A DNA stretch of 64,000 bases from an uncultured Bacteroidota bacterium (GCA_902622575.1 CACNQJ010000002.1:1-64000); one strand, 5' to 3'. Counted from the stretch's first letter, positions 1 through 8,921 are shown. The notes: generated by a model from the letters alone, not told the origin. Made by a program: numbers and translations.

Positions 1-2
1 CT

Positions 3-566
3 GATGGAAAAACTAAGGGCGAGTATAGCCCCATTTTTTTTAATAGAAAAAAATATAAGTTATTATTAAATAAAACCTTTTGGCTATCTCATGATCCAGA
101 AAAAGTTTCAGTTGGATGGGACGCAGCAATGGAAAGAATTTGTACCTACGGACTTTTTGAAAATATTTTTTCAAAACAAAAGATATGGGTATTTAACACC
201 CACTTTGATCATGTTGGAATTGAAGCTAGAAGAGAATCAACAACTCTGATTTTAAAAAAAATTAAAGAACTTAACACTAAAAATCATCCAATAATTCTAA
301 CAGGTGATTTTAATTTAGATGATCAAAACAGCTCAATCAAAAAATTACAGAGCCAGTTAAATGACGTGCTTTTAAATATTAATGTTTTAGACAATAAATA
401 TGGAACATATAATGGTTTTAAAAGAGATAGGACTGAGAAGAAAAGAATAGATTATATTTTCGTTAAAAATCTCATAATTAAAGAAGCACAACACAAACAT
501 TTAAAAACTAAAAATCAAGAATGGGCATCTGACCATCACCCTGTATTATCAATTTTAAAAATTTAA
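3..566 (+). CDS. Endonuclease/exonuclease/phosphatase family protein (5'-truncated at window edge)
   Basis: Frame is open from position 3 (DGKTKGEYSPIFFNRKKYKLL...) into the listed ORF at 129; motifs NTHFDHVG, ILTGDFNLD and SDHHPVL typical of EEP hydrolases. Confidence 0.85.
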   Translation, partial: DGKTKGEYSPIFFNRKKYKLLLNKTFWLSHDPEKVSVGWDAAMERICTYGLFENIFSKQKIWVFNTHFDHVGIEARRESTTLILKKIKELNTKNHPIILTGDFNLDDQNSSIKKLQSQLNDVLLNINVLDNKYGTYNGFKRDRTEKKRIDYIFVKNLIIKEAQHKHLKTKNQEWASDHHPVLSILKI

Positions 567-570
567 TATT

Positions 571-900
571 ATGAAAAAAGTCTTTTTATTACTTTGTTTT
601 TTAGGAATAGCATTTCCTTACTATTATTTATTCAAATATTTAGAATTAAAAAACTGGGAATGGTCTTTATCTCAATTTTTTTCTGAAGCAAATTCTAACT
701 TTGCCTCCCAGATGCTTTCTGCTGATTTGAGTGTAGCGGCTTTAGCATTTTTCATTTTTATAATATATAGCTTTTACAATAAACCTGTGAAAATTTTGAA
801 ATATATGGCTTGTTTTTTTCTGGTTGGTTTTTCATTAGCGCTACCCTTTTACTTTTATGATAATTTTGAAGCACTCAAAAAATTAAATCACGTAAAGTAA
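571..900 (+). CDS. Small membrane protein, DUF2834-like
   Basis: 109 aa ORF, three hydrophobic segments, 'SADLSVAALAFFIFIIY' pattern resembling DUF2834. Confidence 0.6.
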   Translation: MKKVFLLLCFLGIAFPYYYLFKYLELKNWEWSLSQFFSEANSNFASQMLSADLSVAALAFFIFIIYSFYNKPVKILKYMACFFLVGFSLALPFYFYDNFEALKKLNHVK

Positions 901-1524
901 AATCATTAAATAGTGACTTATACTCCCAAGTAAAACAAATAGGTGCCAAATGGCATGATTATATTTTAATTTTTCTGCTAAATAAAATAAAACACCAACA
1001 GTATAGAAAAATCCACCTGCAATTAATAGGGGTTTTGCACTTGAATCAATCAAGCTAAATAGAGTATTCACATCAACTACAATTAACCACCCTAGTATTA
1101 AATAAAGACCCAGTGAAATTTTATTAAATCTATTATTACTAAAAACTTTAAATATTGTGCCTATTATTGACAATCCAAGAACAGTAAAAAAAATAGGAAT
1201 CCCTGAATAATTATAAAGAGTGATAAAGCAAACTGGCGCATAGGATCCAGTGATTAGATAATAAATACTAATATGATCTAAAACTCTAAGCTTCTCTTTT
1301 AATTCGTAGGATTTAACATAGTGATAGGCCGTTGAAGAGCAGTAAACAAATAACAAGCCCACTGAAAGAAATAGGATACTTATTGTACTGTATGGAGTTA
1401 GATTATTATTGAGAATAAATAAAAACGGAATACCAATAAGACTTAAAATAATTCCAATTGAGTGAGTAGTCCAGTTCCAAAATTCTTCTTCAATTGTTTC
1501 ACTCATCAAATGTGAAATTAACAA
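883..1524 (-). CDS. Hemolysin III / PAQR family membrane protein
   Basis: Multi-TM; 'NWTTHSIGIILSLIG', 'STAYHY', 'LDHISIYYLITGSYAPVC', 'AIWHLFVLLGSISHYLMI' are hallmark PAQR/HlyIII motifs; start may be Met at 1506. Confidence 0.9.
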   Translation of the reverse strand: MLISHLMSETIEEEFWNWTTHSIGIILSLIGIPFLFILNNNLTPYSTISILFLSVGLLFVYCSSTAYHYVKSYELKEKLRVLDHISIYYLITGSYAPVCFITLYNYSGIPIFFTVLGLSIIGTIFKVFSNNRFNKISLGLYLILGWLIVVDVNTLFSLIDSSAKPLLIAGGFFYTVGVLFYLAEKLKYNHAIWHLFVLLGSISHYLMILLYVI

Positions 1525-1610
1525 ACCAAAGTATTAATAACAAGGTTTATTAATTTAAAGTGAATTAAAATATGAAAAAGTGGGTTTAGACTTTCTGTTG
1601 AGGAAATGGA

Positions 1611-1751
1611 TTAATTATTATTTTTTGGCATTTCAGGATCTTTTGCCAGTTCTTCGTCTTGAATTTTATTTTGTCTGTAAATAACAGTCAAAAAAGCAAT
1701 CAAATAGATTACAAAAATTAAAAAACCAACTATAAAAATTATTAAATCCAT
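1611..1751 (-). CDS. Micro membrane protein (46 aa) MDLIIFIVGFLIFVIYLIAFLTVIYRQNKIQDEELAKDPEMPKNNN
   Basis: Inner Met of the listed 1611..1814 ORF; one hydrophobic helix plus acidic tail; 8 nt after the upstream micro-ORF. Confidence 0.6.
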   Translation of the reverse strand: MDLIIFIVGFLIFVIYLIAFLTVIYRQNKIQDEELAKDPEMPKNNN

Positions 1752-1759
1752 ATTTTTAA

Positions 1760-1927
1760 TTATCCTCTTCTTTGTCTTATTGTTATTGAAAGTGCAAGTA
1801 TTGATGGCACCCATATTCCCACAAAAATTCCACCTAGTTTATCACCACTAAACCAAAGATACACCGAGAATAAAAATGATATAAAAGCAAGGACAATTGG
1901 GTAATATTTTAAGAAAAAATTTGTCAT
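1760..1927 (-). CDS. Micro membrane protein (55 aa) MTNFFLKYYPIVLAFISFLFSVYLWFSGDKLGGIFVGIWVPSILALSITIRQRRG
   Basis: Read by hand from the reverse complement; clear paralogue of the + strand ORF at 11768..11938 (LWFSGxK..G..VGIWVPSILAL). Confidence 0.8.
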   Translation of the reverse strand: MTNFFLKYYPIVLAFISFLFSVYLWFSGDKLGGIFVGIWVPSILALSITIRQRRG

Positions 1928-1944
1928 GATTAAATTATTTTATG

Positions 1945-2043
1945 TTATTGTTTTAGTTTTTTTATTAAAGATTTTGTTACAGCTAAAATTATTAGAGCTA
2001 TCCAAATATACACAACTATATCACTTTTAAAACCTATTAGCAT
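1945..2043 (-). CDS. Micro membrane protein (32 aa) MLIGFKSDIVVYIWIALIILAVTKSLIKKLKQ
   Basis: Read by hand from the reverse complement; starts 1 nt after the stop of the upstream oxidoreductase gene; single TM helix plus basic tail. Confidence 0.5.
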   Translation of the reverse strand: MLIGFKSDIVVYIWIALIILAVTKSLIKKLKQ

Positions 2044-2044
2044 T

Positions 2045-2668
2045 TTATGAAATTTTTGCATTTACTGAAACCCTATTTTTAGTGCCTTGAATTATTGGGC
2101 CTAAATCTTTGAGGATATCCTTTTCAACTGTATTAAGGTATTTTTTTCTCTTTTCATCTGAGATAAATGGTACTGACCAAAACTGTTTTGTTTTTGTGAA
2201 AAGGGATAATTTCCATCCAAATACAAATGAATATACTCCCATAACCAATCGAAGCTTTACTGAGTTTACATATAGAGTTAGAACAGGAAGAGCAGGAGCA
2301 CCGTGTGTTACATAAGTCCTTAGTTTTTTATTTTTAAGGAAAGGTTTTGGGTATGCATATGTTTTAGTGATGTTCACAAACTTATATGCAAAACCAGGGG
2401 TAAATACTTCGTCAAAGAAAATTTCCATTCTTGGGGTCAATCTAAACCACCATACAGGTGAAATAATATATATTCTATCTGTCCAAGTAACTAAATCTTG
2501 ATATCTCTTTATTACATTGTCTCTCGGTCTAGTAAATTTGTCTCTATATAAATCAATCACTTCAAATTCTTCATTTCTATCCTCCATAATGCTCTTGATT
2601 TTCATAAAAATACCATTGTAGCAAAATGAATTTTTATCAGGATGACCAACAACAATAAGATTTTTCAT
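2045..2668 (-). CDS. NAD(P)H oxidoreductase, flavodoxin-like fold
   Basis: MKNLIVVGHPDKNSFCYNGIF, WTDRIYIISPVWWFRLTPRMEIFFDEVFTPGFAY; NQO/KefF-type signature; start chosen at MKNLIVV. Confidence 0.85.
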   Translation of the reverse strand: MKNLIVVGHPDKNSFCYNGIFMKIKSIMEDRNEEFEVIDLYRDKFTRPRDNVIKRYQDLVTWTDRIYIISPVWWFRLTPRMEIFFDEVFTPGFAYKFVNITKTYAYPKPFLKNKKLRTYVTHGAPALPVLTLYVNSVKLRLVMGVYSFVFGWKLSLFTKTKQFWSVPFISDEKRKKYLNTVEKDILKDLGPIIQGTKNRVSVNAKIS

Positions 2669-2775
2669 AGTTAGTGTTTCATCGACAAGGGTACAAAACA
2701 TGTGCCATAAAACGTTGTTTTACAATTTGATAACGTTGGCATCATTATTGGAAAGTAGTAACAAAACAAATAAAA

Positions 2776-3222
2776 ATGAAAAATTTAAAAATACTTTTGT
2801 TGTTAATTTTTGTAGTTGCCTGCTCATCTGATTCAGGTGATGATGGTTATGGGAATAACAATAATTACAATAATAATGATAACAACCAGTCATCCACAAC
2901 TGGTTATAATATTTCTGTTTCATCTAGTGGGATGAGTGATTACAAACTAAGCGGTAAAGACAGGGATGGTAATGTTTCAGGGAATGACCCTAGCGTAAAA
3001 TTTAAAGTTGGTGATCAAGTAACCTTCATGGTAAATGCATCAGGCCACCCTTTTTATTTGAAAACAAAAGCTAGTCTAGGAACTGGTGATCAAATAAGTG
3101 GAGTAACGAATCAGGGTACAGTGAATGGAAATGTTTCTTGGAAACCTTCATCTGCAGGTACTTATTATTATGTATGTTCAAAACATACAAATATGTTCGG
3201 AGTAATTACAATAGTTAATTAA
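2776..3222 (+). CDS. Cupredoxin-domain (plastocyanin-like) lipoprotein
   Basis: Lipobox VVACSS, Asn-rich linker, C-terminal ASGHPFYLKT...GTYYYVCSKHTNMFGVITI copper-site pattern. Confidence 0.85.
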   Translation: MKNLKILLLLIFVVACSSDSGDDGYGNNNNYNNNDNNQSSTTGYNISVSSSGMSDYKLSGKDRDGNVSGNDPSVKFKVGDQVTFMVNASGHPFYLKTKASLGTGDQISGVTNQGTVNGNVSWKPSSAGTYYYVCSKHTNMFGVITIVN

Positions 3223-3228
3223 TCTGGT

Positions 3229-3303
3229 TTTATAAATTCAAGTGTGCTTGCAAAGGCATGTCAATTTTGTGAATTTTTTGAGCAGCTTTTGCAGCAACAT
3301 TTG
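3229..3303 (-). pseudogene. Decayed fragment of the 3' end of the DUF4286 gene
   Basis: Reverse strand CAAATGTTGCTGCAAAAGCTGCTCAAAAAATTCACAAAATTGACATGCCTTTGCAAGCACACTTGAATTTATAAA aligns with the DUF4286 tail CAAATGTTGCTACAAAAGCTCCACAGAAAATTTTCAAAAAATTGGTTAGCTTTTGCAAGTACACTTGAGTTTATAAA at 4384..4460, with an indel. Confidence 0.75.
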
Positions 3304-3327
3304 TTTTAATTTCTCTTCTAAGTTTTT

Positions 3328-4371
3328 TTATTGAAGTTTAAATATAATCGGTATAGAAAAAGGGACATTTACTTTTTCTCCCTCGATAATTCCAGGAGAA
3401 ATTCTAGGAATAAGACTAATAATTCTTCTTGCTTCAGCCTCCAGTATAGGATGTGGTCCTCTAGTTCTAATTGCGGCTACACAACCTTCCTTAGCAATCA
3501 TAAATTGAACAAACACTCTACCTTGAATTCCTTTAAGCTGAGCTTCTTCTGGATACTTAAAATTTCTGGCAATATGTCTTTGAATTTGTTCTTGGAAACA
3601 TTTTCTTAATTCAGATTTTGGCACTTGTTCACACCCAGGGTACACTGGTACCTCCTCAATAATTTCAAAGGGAACATCCTTGTCTTGCTTATCAGCTAAT
3701 AGAACCTGTTTTTGTTTTTCATCACAACTATTTTCAATTAATTGTTTTAATGGATCATAAAGATTTAAAGCGCATGCAGTATTTTTTGATTTAGATAATG
3801 TAGCATCTTCACAAGCTCCTTTTTTATCACCATTTCTATATTTAATTAATCCTCTATTGTAGTATGCCCTGGGATCATCTGGCAATATTTCGATTAAATT
3901 TGTATATGTGGAAATGGCTCCATCAAGATTTTTCATTTTTAACATAATAGATGCCTTTTGATAATAAACTTCAATAAATTCTTTATCAATATTGATAGCA
4001 CTATTTACATCTGAAAGAGCTTTTTCATATTCCTTCAATGCAGTAAAAATTCTAGATCTGTTAAAAAAAGAAACCTCATCATTTGGGCTTAATTCAATCA
4101 CAGTTGAATAATCATTTATTGCTTCTTCATATTTTTTTAAATATGTGTATGATAGAGCTCTTTTAAAATAAGCATCAACAAACTTGTCATTTTTTTGAAT
4201 AGATTTATTGAAATTTTTTACTGCCATGTCAAAGACCCCAGCCTGAAGTTCTGCTAATCCTTTTTCATATAGCTTATCTGCTATTTTTTGAGTTACAGAT
4301 AATTGAGCAACTAATAAGAACAAACATAACAACATTTTCTTTTTTGATTCCATAACATTTTTATTTATCAA
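3328..4371 (-). CDS. TPR protein with C-terminal TonB domain
   Basis: Several TPR units (AYFKRALSYTYLKKYEEAINDYSTVIELSPND...) then 'VPVYPGCE...LRKCFQEQIQRHIARNFKYPEEAQLKGIQGRVFVQFMIAKEG'. Confidence 0.9.
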   Translation of the reverse strand: MINKNVMESKKKMLLCLFLLVAQLSVTQKIADKLYEKGLAELQAGVFDMAVKNFNKSIQKNDKFVDAYFKRALSYTYLKKYEEAINDYSTVIELSPNDEVSFFNRSRIFTALKEYEKALSDVNSAINIDKEFIEVYYQKASIMLKMKNLDGAISTYTNLIEILPDDPRAYYNRGLIKYRNGDKKGACEDATLSKSKNTACALNLYDPLKQLIENSCDEKQKQVLLADKQDKDVPFEIIEEVPVYPGCEQVPKSELRKCFQEQIQRHIARNFKYPEEAQLKGIQGRVFVQFMIAKEGCVAAIRTRGPHPILEAEARRIISLIPRISPGIIEGEKVNVPFSIPIIFKLQ

Positions 4372-4373
4372 TA

Positions 4374-4688
4374 CTAATAAGACTTTATAAACTCAAGTGT
4401 ACTTGCAAAAGCTAACCAATTTTTTGAAAATTTTCTGTGGAGCTTTTGTAGCAACATTTGATGTCCAATGTCTCGAATCCAACTAATCATATCTTTATCT
4501 TTACAATAAAACTGTACTGAAAAGGTGCTTCCTTTTACATTATCCATTCCTTCTTCAAATTTTACTTTAAGCAAATCAACTTGGTGTACACTTTTGCCCA
4601 GTTCAGGTAAAACTTCCCTGTCAACAAACTCAACCCAATCCTTTTCAATTTCAGGTTCTACAATAAAAGTGATATTGTAAATATTCAT
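4374..4688 (-). CDS. DUF4286 family protein
   Basis: MNIYNITFIVEPEIEKDWVEFVDREVLPEL... matches DUF4286 pattern. Confidence 0.8.
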   Translation of the reverse strand: MNIYNITFIVEPEIEKDWVEFVDREVLPELGKSVHQVDLLKVKFEEGMDNVKGSTFSVQFYCKDKDMISWIRDIGHQMLLQKLHRKFSKNWLAFASTLEFIKSY

Positions 4689-4711
4689 AAATGAGTATTA
4701 TAAAATATAGA

Positions 4712-4743
4712 ATAAAAAAACCCCCAAATAATCGGGGGTCATT
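4712..4743 (-). terminator. Rho-independent terminator downstream of the 4748..5500 gene
   Basis: Minus strand GACCCCCGATTATTTGGGGGTTTTTTTATTC: GC stem plus T tract. Confidence 0.85.
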
Positions 4744-4747
4744 TTGT

Positions 4748-5500
4748 CTAATTTAATGATGTACTTAATTTCTCATTAAAGTGATATCTTTCAGTTGTTC
4801 TGCTATACATTTCTAGAGCTTCATTATACAGTCTTGCATCTTTTCTGTATGCCTCCCATCCAAACATTTCGTTATATAATTCTTCAAGAGTTTTTTCAGT
4901 GTCTGGAAATTTACCACCGACACCATATTCATTGAATCCTGTACAAATAATATATTCATTAGTGTTCCCACCGGAGATAAGTCTAAATACACCCTCTATA
5001 CCTGTATAATTGTGTTTATCATATACTTTTTTTGCTCTTTGTAGGAAATGATATATGTCTTGATCTTTACCAGGTTTAATGAACCTTCTTTGTACGAGCA
5101 TATATTTGAAATTTGTTTCAGGTGACCAATTGTGTGATACACCTTTTTCTCTTCTCCAAACTTTCCATCCATTAGAATCTTCAATGTAAGGATCAACATT
5201 ATCTCTCCAATATTTTAATTCATCCGATCTATCTTCTTGAGAGTTCATAAAGCTCCAGTCTTTGTACCCAATAACTCGAGCATACATTCCTTGGTTTTCA
5301 CCATCCATAATATTGAATGTAAACATTGCAGTCTCAGCTGTTGAATTATATTTTTTCATTTTTTTTACAGCTGCTTGTTCAAACTTTTCTTGCATTCCTT
5401 TTTTTGCTTTAAGTTCATAAGTCATCCAAATTTCAGGACCATCTTGCGCTGTTATCATCAATGCAAAAAACATTGATATTATCATTGTAATTTTTTTCAT
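4748..5500 (-). CDS. Secreted protein, possible two-module ferredoxin-like (ABM-type) fold
   Basis: Signal peptide MKKITMIISMFFALMITAQ; 'EIWMTYELKAKKGMQEKFEQAAVKKMK' and 'FKYMLVQRRFIKPGKDQDIYHFLQRAKK' look like repeated modules. Confidence 0.65.
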   Translation of the reverse strand: MKKITMIISMFFALMITAQDGPEIWMTYELKAKKGMQEKFEQAAVKKMKKYNSTAETAMFTFNIMDGENQGMYARVIGYKDWSFMNSQEDRSDELKYWRDNVDPYIEDSNGWKVWRREKGVSHNWSPETNFKYMLVQRRFIKPGKDQDIYHFLQRAKKVYDKHNYTGIEGVFRLISGGNTNEYIICTGFNEYGVGGKFPDTEKTLEELYNEMFGWEAYRKDARLYNEALEMYSRTTERYHFNEKLSTSLN

Positions 5501-5533
5501 TTGTATAGTTTTATAATTTAGATTGAATTTAAA

Positions 5534-5564
5534 TAAAAAACCCCGAATAACCGGGGTTTTTTTA
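5534..5564 (-). terminator. Rho-independent terminator downstream of the 5600..6313 gene
   Basis: AAAAAACCCCGAATAACCGGGGTTTTTTT; T tract on both strands, placed after the minus-strand CDS. Confidence 0.85.
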
Positions 5565-5599
5565 TTCAAATTAGTATCGATTTATGAGCCATTGATCTC

Positions 5600-6313
5600 C
5601 TACCATTGTTTCACCATTAATCTCATAAATCGTGTTACATTGGATCTTGTTGAGTAATCTATTTGATCATTCATTTTTTCCATCTCTTTTACCATTTTTG
5701 GGTTATTAGCTCTAAATTTTTGACTGTTAGACCATGCATTCATGTATGCCTCATAGCTGGGATATCCTGCTACAATCCACGTATCTCCATCTGAGTGAGG
5801 GCCACCCACAATTATTCCACCAGTCATCCAGTTATAATCATCACGAGGATACTTTGTTCTAATTGTATTTTGCATTTCTAACCATTTGTTTTGGTTATCT
5901 CTGCTAGAAATATCAATGATACTAACGACTTGAAATGGAAGGTTCTCGGGCCCAAAATTTAGATCCCTCCAACCATTACCAGAAAATACAGGCTCCATGA
6001 AATTATTAATTTTTGAAGCGAAAAGTTGCCAAATTGTATTGCCTTGAAATTCTGGAGTATAAAATTTAGCCATATTTTCTGTCTCACCATTAAAAATAAT
6101 TTCGTGAGTAAAATTTAAATCACCTGGCGTGAAAAGTATTGAGTAAAGTGTTACAGTAACTCCTTCAATTTTATTAGCACTAAAATAATCATCCATTAAT
6201 TTAACTACCATTTCTTCATTTTCAGGGTTCACTTTGACACCATAGGCTGACCATCTTTGAGAAAAGGAAAGTGTAACAAAAAAGAGTAATGTTATTGATA
6301 ATATTTTTTTCAT
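5600..6313 (-). CDS. Secreted hypothetical protein
   Basis: Signal peptide MKKILSITLLFFVTLSFSQ; 237 aa; similar size and architecture to its neighbour. Confidence 0.65.
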   Translation of the reverse strand: MKKILSITLLFFVTLSFSQRWSAYGVKVNPENEEMVVKLMDDYFSANKIEGVTVTLYSILFTPGDLNFTHEIIFNGETENMAKFYTPEFQGNTIWQLFASKINNFMEPVFSGNGWRDLNFGPENLPFQVVSIIDISSRDNQNKWLEMQNTIRTKYPRDDYNWMTGGIIVGGPHSDGDTWIVAGYPSYEAYMNAWSNSQKFRANNPKMVKEMEKMNDQIDYSTRSNVTRFMRLMVKQW

Positions 6314-6389
6314 TTTTAATTTTTTTAAATTTAAATTGAATTTAAATAAACAATTTTAATATTCCTATATTACATATTAACTTACTAAA

Positions 6390-7877
6390 GTGTTTCAATT
6401 AATTAAATTAGAGTATAAATCCTTTTTTAGATCATCCACACTTGGAGGAAAAATAGCTGCTAAGATATTTATGTGGCTTAGTTACATATACATTTTGTTT
6501 ATGACAATCGGCCTGGCTTTCATTCATGGTAATGGTGGAGCAGCGTTTGTAAAACAAGAAGCTGATGTAGAGAATCCATTTTTACTATTAAATTCTAATA
6601 TGCTTTTTTACATTTTTGTATTTTGGGTCGTAGGAAGATACTTTGGTCAAGCCACCCCAATAATAAATATTAAACCCTTACTCTTATTAAGAATTAACAG
6701 AGATAAAATAATTAGATTTTCATTAAATAAAACCATTTTCTCTTTTTTTAATTTAATATCAATTCTATACCTAATCATTTTTTCACTGACAATTTATTCA
6801 CCAGAAAAATTTGATTTAACTCAACTTATGCTTTGGAATTTATCCATGTATTTCATTTTATACATAACCAACTTTCTTAACATATATCTAAATAAAAAAG
6901 ATCGAGTTGTAATTGTATTAGGAGTTATTTTGGTCATTGTGTATGCTTTAGATTACTTTCAGATATTTAGTTTTAATCCTATTTCTGAGTGGATATTTTA
7001 CATGTTTTATGAGGATAAAATATTAGTAATTATTCCCATAATAATTTTAGCCTTTACTTATTATAGAGTAATTCAGTTCTTTAAAAACAATTTTTTCATA
7101 GATACTGGTCTTAGAAAAAAAGTCATGGAAGCAAAGCAAGATAATCTGGTTTTTTTAAATCGATTTGGAGATATGTCTACTTTTTTAAGAAATGATTTTA
7201 GACTTATTAAAAGATCAAAAAGAGCTAGAACTACAGCTCTCATGTCTTTATTATGTATTCTATATGGACTCATTTTTTTAGGCACTCAAGACTTGCTAGG
7301 TGATACTATGCTATTTTTTGGATATTTATTTTCAACAGGGGGATTTATTTTTACCTTTTGTGCTTTGGTGCCAAGCTGGGATAGCCAACACTATTCATTT
7401 ATGATGTGTCAAAATATTAAATATGTTGATTATATAAAATCAAAGTGGTACCTAGGTAGTTTTGGTGTAATTATAGCTACTATTATCGCTCTCCCAATCT
7501 ATGGTTTTTTTGGATCATATCATCTTATAGCAGTTTTATGCTGTGGTTTATTTAATCTTGGAGTGAATTCATATTTAACTTTGTGGGCTGGAGCATTTAC
7601 AAAAGTCAAAATTGATTTAGATTCATTTAAAAATGCTATGGGTAATACCAAAGCTTTAAATTCAAAAACGATGCTACTGACCCTCCCTCAAATGGTTCTC
7701 CCGCTGGTTTTATACTGGGTTGTGTCAACATTTTTTGGTCATACAATTGGATGTATTTCAGTTGGATCAATAGGTATTTTAGGAGTTCTTTTTAAAGACA
7801 TGGTATTAAACATTATTATAAAAACTTATAAAATTGAAAAGTATTCAACCCTTTCTGCATATAAGGAAACAAATTAG
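6390..7877 (+). CDS. DUF5687 family ABC exporter membrane subunit
   Basis: Polytopic 495 aa protein starting MFQLIKLEYKSFFRSSTLGGKIAAKIFMW, directly upstream of an ABC ATPase. Confidence 0.8.
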   Translation: MFQLIKLEYKSFFRSSTLGGKIAAKIFMWLSYIYILFMTIGLAFIHGNGGAAFVKQEADVENPFLLLNSNMLFYIFVFWVVGRYFGQATPIINIKPLLLLRINRDKIIRFSLNKTIFSFFNLISILYLIIFSLTIYSPEKFDLTQLMLWNLSMYFILYITNFLNIYLNKKDRVVIVLGVILVIVYALDYFQIFSFNPISEWIFYMFYEDKILVIIPIIILAFTYYRVIQFFKNNFFIDTGLRKKVMEAKQDNLVFLNRFGDMSTFLRNDFRLIKRSKRARTTALMSLLCILYGLIFLGTQDLLGDTMLFFGYLFSTGGFIFTFCALVPSWDSQHYSFMMCQNIKYVDYIKSKWYLGSFGVIIATIIALPIYGFFGSYHLIAVLCCGLFNLGVNSYLTLWAGAFTKVKIDLDSFKNAMGNTKALNSKTMLLTLPQMVLPLVLYWVVSTFFGHTIGCISVGSIGILGVLFKDMVLNIIIKTYKIEKYSTLSAYKETN

Positions 7878-7879
7878 TT

Positions 7880-8578
7880 ATGATAGAAATTAGAAATATT
7901 ACAAAAACATACAATAAGGAAACCGTCTTAAAAATAGATTCTCTAAAAATTAATTCAGGCCAAACGTTTGGACTAGTTGGAAATAATGGAGCAGGTAAAA
8001 CAACCCTGTTCAGCGCATTACTAGATCTTATTAAACCAACAACTGGGGAAGTTTTAAATAACGGTATAAATGTTAGAACCAGTGAAGACTGGAAAAGTTT
8101 TACCTCCGCATTTTTAGATGAATCATTTCTTATTAGCTATCTAATGCCTGAGGAATATTTTTATTTTGTTGGAGAATTGAGAAACTTTTCAAAAAAGCAG
8201 GTCGATGAATTTTTAAGTCAGTTTGAGGATTTATTTAATGGCGAAATTTTAGGTGGTAAAAAATTCATTAGAGATTTATCTAAGGGTAATCAAAAAAAGG
8301 TTGGAATCGTAGCAGCACTAATTGGAGATCCCGAGGTTATTGTTCTAGATGAACCTTTTGCGAATCTTGATCCAACTACTCAAATTAGATTAAAAAAAAT
8401 AATCAAGAACCTATCCCAAAAAGTTGGTGTAACTGTCCTTGTTTCTAGTCATGATTTACAAGATGTGACTGAGGTTTCAGATAGAATTGTTTTATTAGAA
8501 AAAGGATTAGTAATTAAGGATATTAAAAAAACAAAAAAGACTCTACAAGATCTTGAAAGCTACTTTACAAAAGAGTAA
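7880..8578 (+). CDS. ABC transporter ATP-binding protein
   Basis: Walker A GNNGAGKTT, signature-region LSKGNQKKVGI, Walker B VIVLDEPFANLD, H-loop SSHD. Confidence 0.95.
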   Translation: MIEIRNITKTYNKETVLKIDSLKINSGQTFGLVGNNGAGKTTLFSALLDLIKPTTGEVLNNGINVRTSEDWKSFTSAFLDESFLISYLMPEEYFYFVGELRNFSKKQVDEFLSQFEDLFNGEILGGKKFIRDLSKGNQKKVGIVAALIGDPEVIVLDEPFANLDPTTQIRLKKIIKNLSQKVGVTVLVSSHDLQDVTEVSDRIVLLEKGLVIKDIKKTKKTLQDLESYFTKE

Positions 8579-8921
8579 TAATCTTCCACCTCAAATTATA
8601 TCAACGATAGAAAGAGAATTAAAGCTTTTTTATTTTAATGCATTTAAGAGGAGATCAAAAAACCTATTAACTCTGGAATTAATAAAAGAGTGTTATACCG
8701 ATCAAATTGAATACTTTACCACCCATATTTTAAAGCTCATTTCTAAATGCGATAGAAAGTTAATAAAGGAGGAGCTTTTAAAAGATTTATTCAATTTTAA
8801 AAAAAATGAGGGTTGTAATAAGAAAATTTTAGAGACCCTAATATTGCATCTAGATGAGAGGTATGATAATCTCCAAATAACCTCCTCAGAATTGAAATCA
8901 CTACTTTTGTTTGAAGATTAG
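8553..8921 (+). CDS. Hypothetical protein (122 aa), TTG start overlapping the ABC ATPase end
   Basis: Open frame, helix-rich composition, overlap consistent with translational coupling. Confidence 0.5.
   Translation: MKATLQKSNNLPPQIISTIERELKLFYFNAFKRRSKNLLTLELIKECYTDQIEYFTTHILKLISKCDRKLIKEELLKDLFNFKKNEGCNKKILETLILHLDERYDNLQITSSELKSLLLFED

Noticed and set aside
2720-2923. 67-aa minus-strand ORF with His/Tyr/Cys-rich segment
   Set aside because: Reverse complement of the Asn-rich linker of the cupredoxin lipoprotein; artefact.
2776-3222. Two cupredoxin lipoproteins (2776 and 45425) as a linked copper system
   Set aside because: They are 42 kb apart and from different cupredoxin subtypes; no shared neighbours.
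3331-3609. 92-aa + strand ORF opposite the TPR/TonB gene
   Set aside because: Entirely within the TonB domain coding region; composition-driven open frame.
5501-5569. N-terminal extension MNKKTPVIRGFLFKFNLNYKTIQ of the 4748..5569 ORF
   Set aside because: It is encoded through the upstream terminator hairpin; the real start is MKKITMIISMFF (signal peptide) at 5500.
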